From positions 1,412,070 through 1,476,069 of the forward strand of contig OY829893.1 in assembly GCA_963691905.1 (NCBI GenBank): a stretch of DNA of 64,000 nt, in the 5' to 3' direction. The position numbers and the translations under genes are program-made. A model generated the notes under the pieces. It was given only the letters and a program-made list of their open reading frames with translations. It ran no database searches and was not told the origin of the DNA. Positions 63,201 through 64,000 of this stretch are shown piece after piece. How positions within the stretch are numbered: the first letter of the stretch is position 1; each line of letters begins with the position of its first letter. Source of the DNA: QGON01 sp963691905 (lineage in GTDB: Bacteria; Pseudomonadota; Gammaproteobacteria; Chromatiales; Chromatiaceae).

Positions 63201-64000
63201 CAGCTTCCAGGTGAACCTCACCACAGCCAATGTTGGCCCCACTGCCAATGCAGGTGGTCCCTACACGATCAACGAAGGCCAGGGCGTCACCCTCGACGGC
63301 AGCGCCTCCAATGATCCTGACGGCGGCCCATCACCACTTAGCTACGCCTGGGATCTTGACGGTGACGGTCAGTACGATGACGCCACCGGTATCACCGTGA
63401 CCCTGCCGGTACAGCCCGACAACACCAGCTTCACCGTTGGACTCGAAGTCAGTGACGGTCTGCTCACGGCCACCGACACTGCAACGGTGACGGTCAACAA
63501 TGTCGCACCGACAGCAAACGCCGGGCCGGACCAAACCATCAACGAAGGTGATACTGCCAGCTTTAGCGGCAGCTTCACTGACCCGGGCAGTGTGGACACC
63601 CACACCATCGAGTGGAGCTTCGGTGACGGCAGCGCACCAGTGAGCGGCAGTCTGACCCCAAGCCACACCTACGCCGACAACGGCGTCTACACGGTCACCC
63701 TGACAGTCACCGACAAAGACGGCGGTGTCGGCAGTGATACCCTGACGGTGACCGTGCAGGCTGGCGCGGTGCAGACGATCTTCAACCTGTCGGCCCGTCC
63801 CAAGCCGAACGAAGTCTTCTTGACCTGGGCGCCTGTGGCAGGGGCTGATAGCTATAACATCTACCGCAGCACTACGCCCGGTGGCCCTTATGCGCAGATC
63901 GCAAGCGGGCATGTCTGCGACTATTGCGCCTACTACAATCCGGGTCTGACCAACGGCGTGACCTACTACTACGTGGTCACTTCGGTCAATGGCGGCTCCG
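51211..64000 (+). CDS. Giant PKD-domain exoprotein B (3' partial)
   Basis: Starts ATG 51211 (MNSIRHKIRRLLAF, then a hydrophobic signal) and stays open to the window end. I read the frame at intervals and met no stop, and it keeps register with the paralog at 4141-17487. At least 4,263 codons are visible; comparison with the paralog predicts about 20 more. The order is: jelly-roll-like N-domain, PKD, cadherin-like domain, FG-GAP propeller with inserted jelly roll (52378-53800), PKD domains with nested inserts (53815-59030), alpha/alpha-toroid (residues about 2615-2980), thirteen PKD domains (60151-63756) and an FN3 domain with CDYC. It lacks the jelly roll nested in the third PKD of paralog A. 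The role is inferred to be an extracellular scaffold or adhesin that works with the RHS protein encoded just upstream. Confidence 0.92.
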   Translation, partial: MNSIRHKIRRLLAFVGIPAIGFLLASDVMTGSYAVGVVDGSFETDLSGATAQGDVRLVASQSALQPTQGSQALLMTTEPDDGSTLADIDSSLLSIESITVPVDATRLQVDFNLLTDEATPSYTNDEFTLRLVHDASGDLLENLVDTHEPFFAAPWSGYTRQTGFRMFGVDVSNHAGSTDTFTLEMRIADGGDGRVDSAVLLDRLQFVFSGDPSASSGLEYIEVDPGQVIHFDASASADDGSIVSYEWDFDNGVLGIGQFVDYAYPADGIYQGSLTVADDQGNIAVDTFIVVVGETNHAPGIISIPVTQGAEQVPYRYQVQVDDPEIAWGDNMHYSLTQAPAGMVIDETSGLVAWTPSAGADRKHDVTIRVADSGGLSDEQTYTITLGAEYYVAVADNLSRLYYALSYGDGSFSDLRFIEDIGSNTYGSAVADFDGDGDFDLISASASTPSQHLYLFEREGGRFLAPAYLGVVGDSEHTAGSYVRDMAAEDFDNDGAMDLIVNGTSDYVWLLRNRGELAFTDEPFFQSDFETGNEGWGGQTCSSSMARDDAAAHQGSWSMRVTATADNSCLSIDANPSGWYLQKGSTLSFAYRIPAGVPVGLTVYVQGDGWLFLGGTVNAEPGTYPMVSMVELIADDAWHTASIDLYDAVKGLWPEPGRITELQWWTDHNASDGQQFWFDDLRITRRVMTSGFDVELLPVTGRDGRGLDAGDVGGDGNQDFVRARSTDDKIFLYRGDGDGNFTTSEIADLTGDPFGVLLADFDGDDEVDLIANQGKTGDPNLLYKGNGNGTFQPGLPVPSLETYSNTNTSFSACDLDHDGDQDVIAGAVSGSTVWYYPGNGDGTFGVRVEIGITQGSPLGVSTPAGRVLGQPYAFADQDQAEVSEGGTVVFDALDSYDDGNIVSYEWDFGDGSSGSGQTVAHIFAAEGSHKVVLTVTDDTGYTDRARLTVRVIGTPPTADPGGPYVVGEADASHSRWSVHPDGSASSDLETFITRYEWDFDATDGIGVDATGVNPTHVYMAPGIYTVTLTVYDQMEQSDTATTTVTAGAGAAPVADITGPATVDETQASLGNWLAGYDLTTSSDDHAIAGYEIDWGDGSDHAVITALKEDFEDGELATNPVWTTRYGSWQVIDGAVHQTQDNTTNRWAWLQDRDHSWRDFELEVDVLAQAGSDGYLGLAFRHPNSKGTTDSLVVYSRDSWDSWRFYDWVHEEVIAEGGDGWDPGSGYHLRLRVVGSSMQLFVTPQGGSETLALEADHGGFLSGGIALLAWNQVLIYDNLTVTPIEASLRPVHLYEATGDYTIGLTVTDHAGQTDMASTTTQVAPNATPLADAGGPYVLTEWDAYDGLWEFALDASNSSDDVAVERYRIDFGDGSDGYTTGFSSGENGSFFAVGTDLYGYDLPDGQINELHVLEDNTLVEIIDLSTLEVLESKTLNAFSTWGPIKPGDGTYFKVRASKPVGAYFTDRSAHADAAFFPSMDHGPVGHDFFFRRSTPFYVFAVEDALVRITKTTGVSTTVEAFLPAGSYWMPDLASSSYRVYASGRVAIQTTGGNGYTAVPAASGDGVGRSFLFAIEADTTGAVTVFAHEAADLELFDMDSGESLYTESLAADATWLRIGLGTRRLRLAATGDVEVWAGDTSGGTGIRNLGDDTSFAGGRGGTEFLLHELMDGFIIFAPNPNTSIDIDSGAFTRTLQRDQYLHLMPDDLAGDVHRITASKPVVIQTLGTADGLVSEGTWLGGHSARHRYAAPGDYTLTVTAVDRAGQTHNDTASVQVQIGDPPVPVIDAPALVDETQAQAGGWSMDFDASSSSDDSEIIHYQWDFGDGATANTAAATHVYHATGSYTVTLTVTDRAGQQTSTTSVIEVTAAQPPVADAGGPYDLDETDASHGVWTVNLDASDSTDDVAIYDYRWTFPPVIEDDFTGTALDTDTWLVSDEGVTQDDVITLEGIGGSWGSRYLFSRDVLFHPGQTQVVFQARVTTPTQHTQAAVVGLKNTNDMRFEYFQMVNGIYFSSGGFSIRETVKNYGTGISYTRGETYDLRITTGQYGGALYEYKLATDSDWLILYESDTHSDTALRPGITVQRGTFELDDVIVSTAQWGEKTTRQFKAAGSYPVTLRVRDHALQEGLDTITVTVQDGDPPTADAGGPYSGEVGSLITFDATGSSDDSGIQSYHWIFGDSSGGAADLAYTGEGSRVRHFYREAGSYPVTLTVTDNTGKRDTMATTVGVTVADPPVAAAEILGEAGAGGPPAYFDAGLSTDDHDIVEYRWDFDALEDRDGDGDPTNDIDAVGARPFHVYQVSAISGVVLEDDFAGTSLDNTLWESANATQNEVLQISGAGQWGEAYVVTRQAIGRGRMTLRGQGRFAVTSSNLSGSWGVVDAAGQAHLDSLVYGFYFRPNELRIYDAGGDRGRVAYIDPDTWYHLRIDLRAEGARYYFREAGTPDWNLVYETVRGSQPALKLRATVRHGDFEFDNFSVAGSDLYRVTLMVEDGAGQTDTTTLDVAVAPNSPPHVITVPWVALDPIAPHEIYNGKATRLKGIVRDADPVEYQWNFGDGTLSPRIPVVDPYDLSVLHTYPGVAEGTPFIATLTVWDGVGQTGSDTYNLLVKNRDLTTEINIATDEGLWYLHQQQVRSSVDVYPSGGWLGNKEIAQGGFPVVYATATALQAFEINGHFEQGDHRQNPYAETVNRGFVDLFTRLRARAIDTQEHGEPDSNGNGLGIEATQSSIGYVQGMVMDAIASSATPLARTLPGVEDVERRSYFDILTDMVDMYAWGQLDGVHGGGWQYGWNGGQDNSAASWGAIGMVAAEDLFDIPVPPWVKERNLVWLDYSQSPEGFGYSSSGSHSRATTAGGMVQLPFDEQTIDDPRWLAPESYIDGLWSDVENQKSMIYQWTSSSSGWEPTRDYYSLYGFVKAMRLALPEPLTYLRSTGFDWFMDDELGLARLLVDDQLIDGRFRGSHHSRYAFRTGWGVIMLSRTLFEAAPVADAGSDRVWSVDLPLDLDGSDSYHPDPFRSIVRYEWDFDGDGVFDTSGSGPTATHTYASVDYPAASLPQTVTVTLRVTDNNVPTLTATDTVDVTISIGAHPPMADANGPYDCTAGIPCILDGSGSYDIDPTDFIARHEWELDGVFPYEFNEASGVTPSYIWNTTGTYNVGLRVWDNGVLNDLDGDGEVDEDERLSGQTFTTAVTVYENLTPTADANGPYSVDEGATVLLDGSGSSDPNGDPLSYEWDLDNNGAFDATGVETPYVGVDDGTYTLALRVSDSLLEDTATTTVAVSNVAPAVEAGADLSAVEGQSVGFNGSFDDPGTLDTHNIHWAFGDGGVTDDDLTPDHLYADSGTYTVTLTVTDDDGGVGGVGSDTLSVTVDNAPPIVEAGPDQDGAAGGTVSLAPATFTDAGVFDTHSAEIDWGDGSVEAGTVSESNGSGTVSGSHVYAAVGTYTVSVSVTDDDGGVGSDSFRVQVTSANQPPVADANGPYNVEEGGVINLDASASSDPNGDPLDYAWDYDADGQYDDAVGVSPAYPGIEDGTWPVGLRVSDGTLYDTAPTTVVVTNLPPVVEAGPDQDSNEGQTIAFSGSFSDPGVQDTHTVHWDFGDGATEAGTLTPSHLYADNGSYTVTLTVTDDDGAAASDTLTVTVDNVPPAVTVDPDRSAVAGDTFSLAFTNFTDDGIMDTHIAGINWGDGSVDPGVVTESGGSGSVTGSHVYAVAGSYPVTVTVIDKDGGEGADSFYVDVSAANQPPVAVAGGLYSVDEGSAVTLDGSASNDPDGGPSPLSYAWDLDGDGQYDDATGITVTLPVQPDNTSFTAGLEVSDGLLTTTDSATVTINNVAPSVDAGADQTVNEGGTTNFSGSFTDPGTLDTHTIEWNFADGATASGSLTPSHVYADNGVYTVTLTVTDKDGGVGTDTLTVTVNNVAPIVEAGPNQSGTPGDTIALAPATFTDTGVQDTHTATTDWGDGTVESGTVTQGAGSVAGSHAYAADGNYTVTVTVTDDDGASGSDSFQVNLTTANVGPTANAGGPYTINEGQGVTLDGSASNDPDGGPSPLSYAWDLDGDGQYDDATGITVTLPVQPDNTSFTVGLEVSDGLLTATDTATVTVNNVAPTANAGPDQTINEGDTASFSGSFTDPGSVDTHTIEWSFGDGSAPVSGSLTPSHTYADNGVYTVTLTVTDKDGGVGSDTLTVTVQAGAVQTIFNLSARPKPNEVFLTWAPVAGADSYNIYRSTTPGGPYAQIASGHVCDYCAYYNPGLTNGVTYYYVVTSVNGGS
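52378..53800 (+). other. FG-GAP propeller interrupted by a jelly-roll domain (PKD B)
   Basis: Motifs DFDGDGDFDL, DFDNDGAMDL, DVGGDGNQDF, DFDGDDEVDL and DLDHDGDQDV are visible. A jelly-roll-like insert lies between the second and third motifs (about 52780-53270, from GNEGWGG to QQFWFDDLRI), exactly as in paralog A. Confidence 0.7.
55350..56420 (+). other. IgGFc-binding-like beta domain nested in a PKD domain (PKD B)
   Basis: Same position and signature as 8790-9862: GTDLYGYDLPDG, ASKPVGAYF, TTGGNGYT, VFAHEAADLELFD, ASKPVVIQTLG. It is flanked by the split PKD halves (DFGDGSDGYTTG and ARHRYAAPGDYTLTV). Confidence 0.5.
59053..60150 (+). other. Alpha/alpha-toroid (terpene-cyclase/prenyltransferase-like) domain, PKD B
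   Basis: Begins NIATDEGLWYLHQQQ and includes GGWQYGWN, QDNSAASWGAIGMVAAED and GFGYSSSG. It aligns over its length with the toroid of paralog A and likewise has no DxDD motif. The shared DNSAAxWGAIG core suggests a conserved structural or ligand-binding surface. Confidence 0.6.
62479..62570 (+). repeat. 92-bp exact direct repeat, copy 1
   Basis: Identical to 63295-63386 within the same gene (starts GACGGCAGCGCCTCC, ends GATGACGCCAC). It lies in equivalent PKD domains. After one mismatch a further 20 bases also match. Confidence 0.85.
63295..63386 (+). repeat. 92-bp exact direct repeat, copy 2
   Basis: Second copy of the repeat at 62479-62570, 816 bp downstream. Synonymous positions are identical too, unlike other PKD pairs in the array. 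Confidence 0.85.

Larger units (their letters stand above)
60151..63756 (+). repeat. C-terminal PKD array B (13 domains)
   Basis: Thirteen PKD-type domains are counted by ADAG/ADANGPY/EAGPDQ-type starts. The last five or so are nearly the same as domains in array A, while those in the middle (about 60780-62400) are more individual. One domain has WNFADG instead of the usual WNFGDG. The EF-hand-like loop DLDGDGEVDEDE is conserved at about 60700-60740. Confidence 0.85.

Overview
The window is about 99% coding on the + strand and holds only seven genes. All seven look like exported, multidomain surface or secreted proteins, and five of them exceed 2,000 residues. I see no housekeeping, metabolic, regulatory, tRNA, rRNA, CRISPR or transposase gene. 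The base composition is moderately GC-rich by eye. The proteins have Sec-type N-termini and no LPXTG, PEP-CTERM or type IX sorting tail. A REP-like intergenic palindrome of the kind that translates as 'LTPxLSPxxxEG' lies between two genes. Together these suggest a Gram-negative bacterium, perhaps a gammaproteobacterium, but this placement is low confidence.

Layout: (1) 1-4068, RHS/YD-repeat protein A, 5' end outside the window. (2) 4141-17487, giant PKD protein A (about 4,450 aa). (3) 17687-31507, a 4,606-aa protein with cadherin-like, Big_2, LVIVD, PPC and IPT/TIG domains and an embedded, apparently intact subtilisin-type (S8) protease. (4) 31536-42722, a 3,728-aa Ig-like/carboxypeptidase-regulatory-like repeat protein. 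(5) 42796-44124, a 442-aa glycine-rich exported protein. (6) 44322-51206, RHS protein B (2,294 aa) with a seven-motif FG-GAP propeller and the complete RHS shell. (7) 51211-64000, giant PKD protein B, which runs off the 3' edge about 20 codons short of its expected end.

Genes 1+2 and 6+7 are paralogous pairs in the same order (RHS then PKD), so the locus is a duplicated RHS-PKD module flanking a three-gene core. Within each pair the genes are nearly touching (72 bp and 4 bp), and genes 3-4-5 are separated by 28 and 73 bp, so operon-like transcription is likely. The two larger gaps (199 and 197 bp) precede genes 3 and 6 and are the most likely places for promoters or regulatory RNA structure.

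The working idea (inference) is a giant extracellular assembly. In it, RHS proteins form beta-cocoon shells with small helical C-terminal tips, the paired PKD proteins act as long stalks or scaffolds, and the S8-containing protein may process itself or its neighbours. The strongest sequence-level observations are: the conserved 178-aa RHS tips, with no obvious immunity gene next to them; jelly-roll domains nested inside PKD domains and inside a beta-propeller; a clean presence/absence of one nested domain between the two PKD paralogs; an alpha/alpha-toroid domain between the PKD strings; the protease buried at residue 3440 of gene 3; and signs of recent DNA exchange in the C-terminal PKD arrays.
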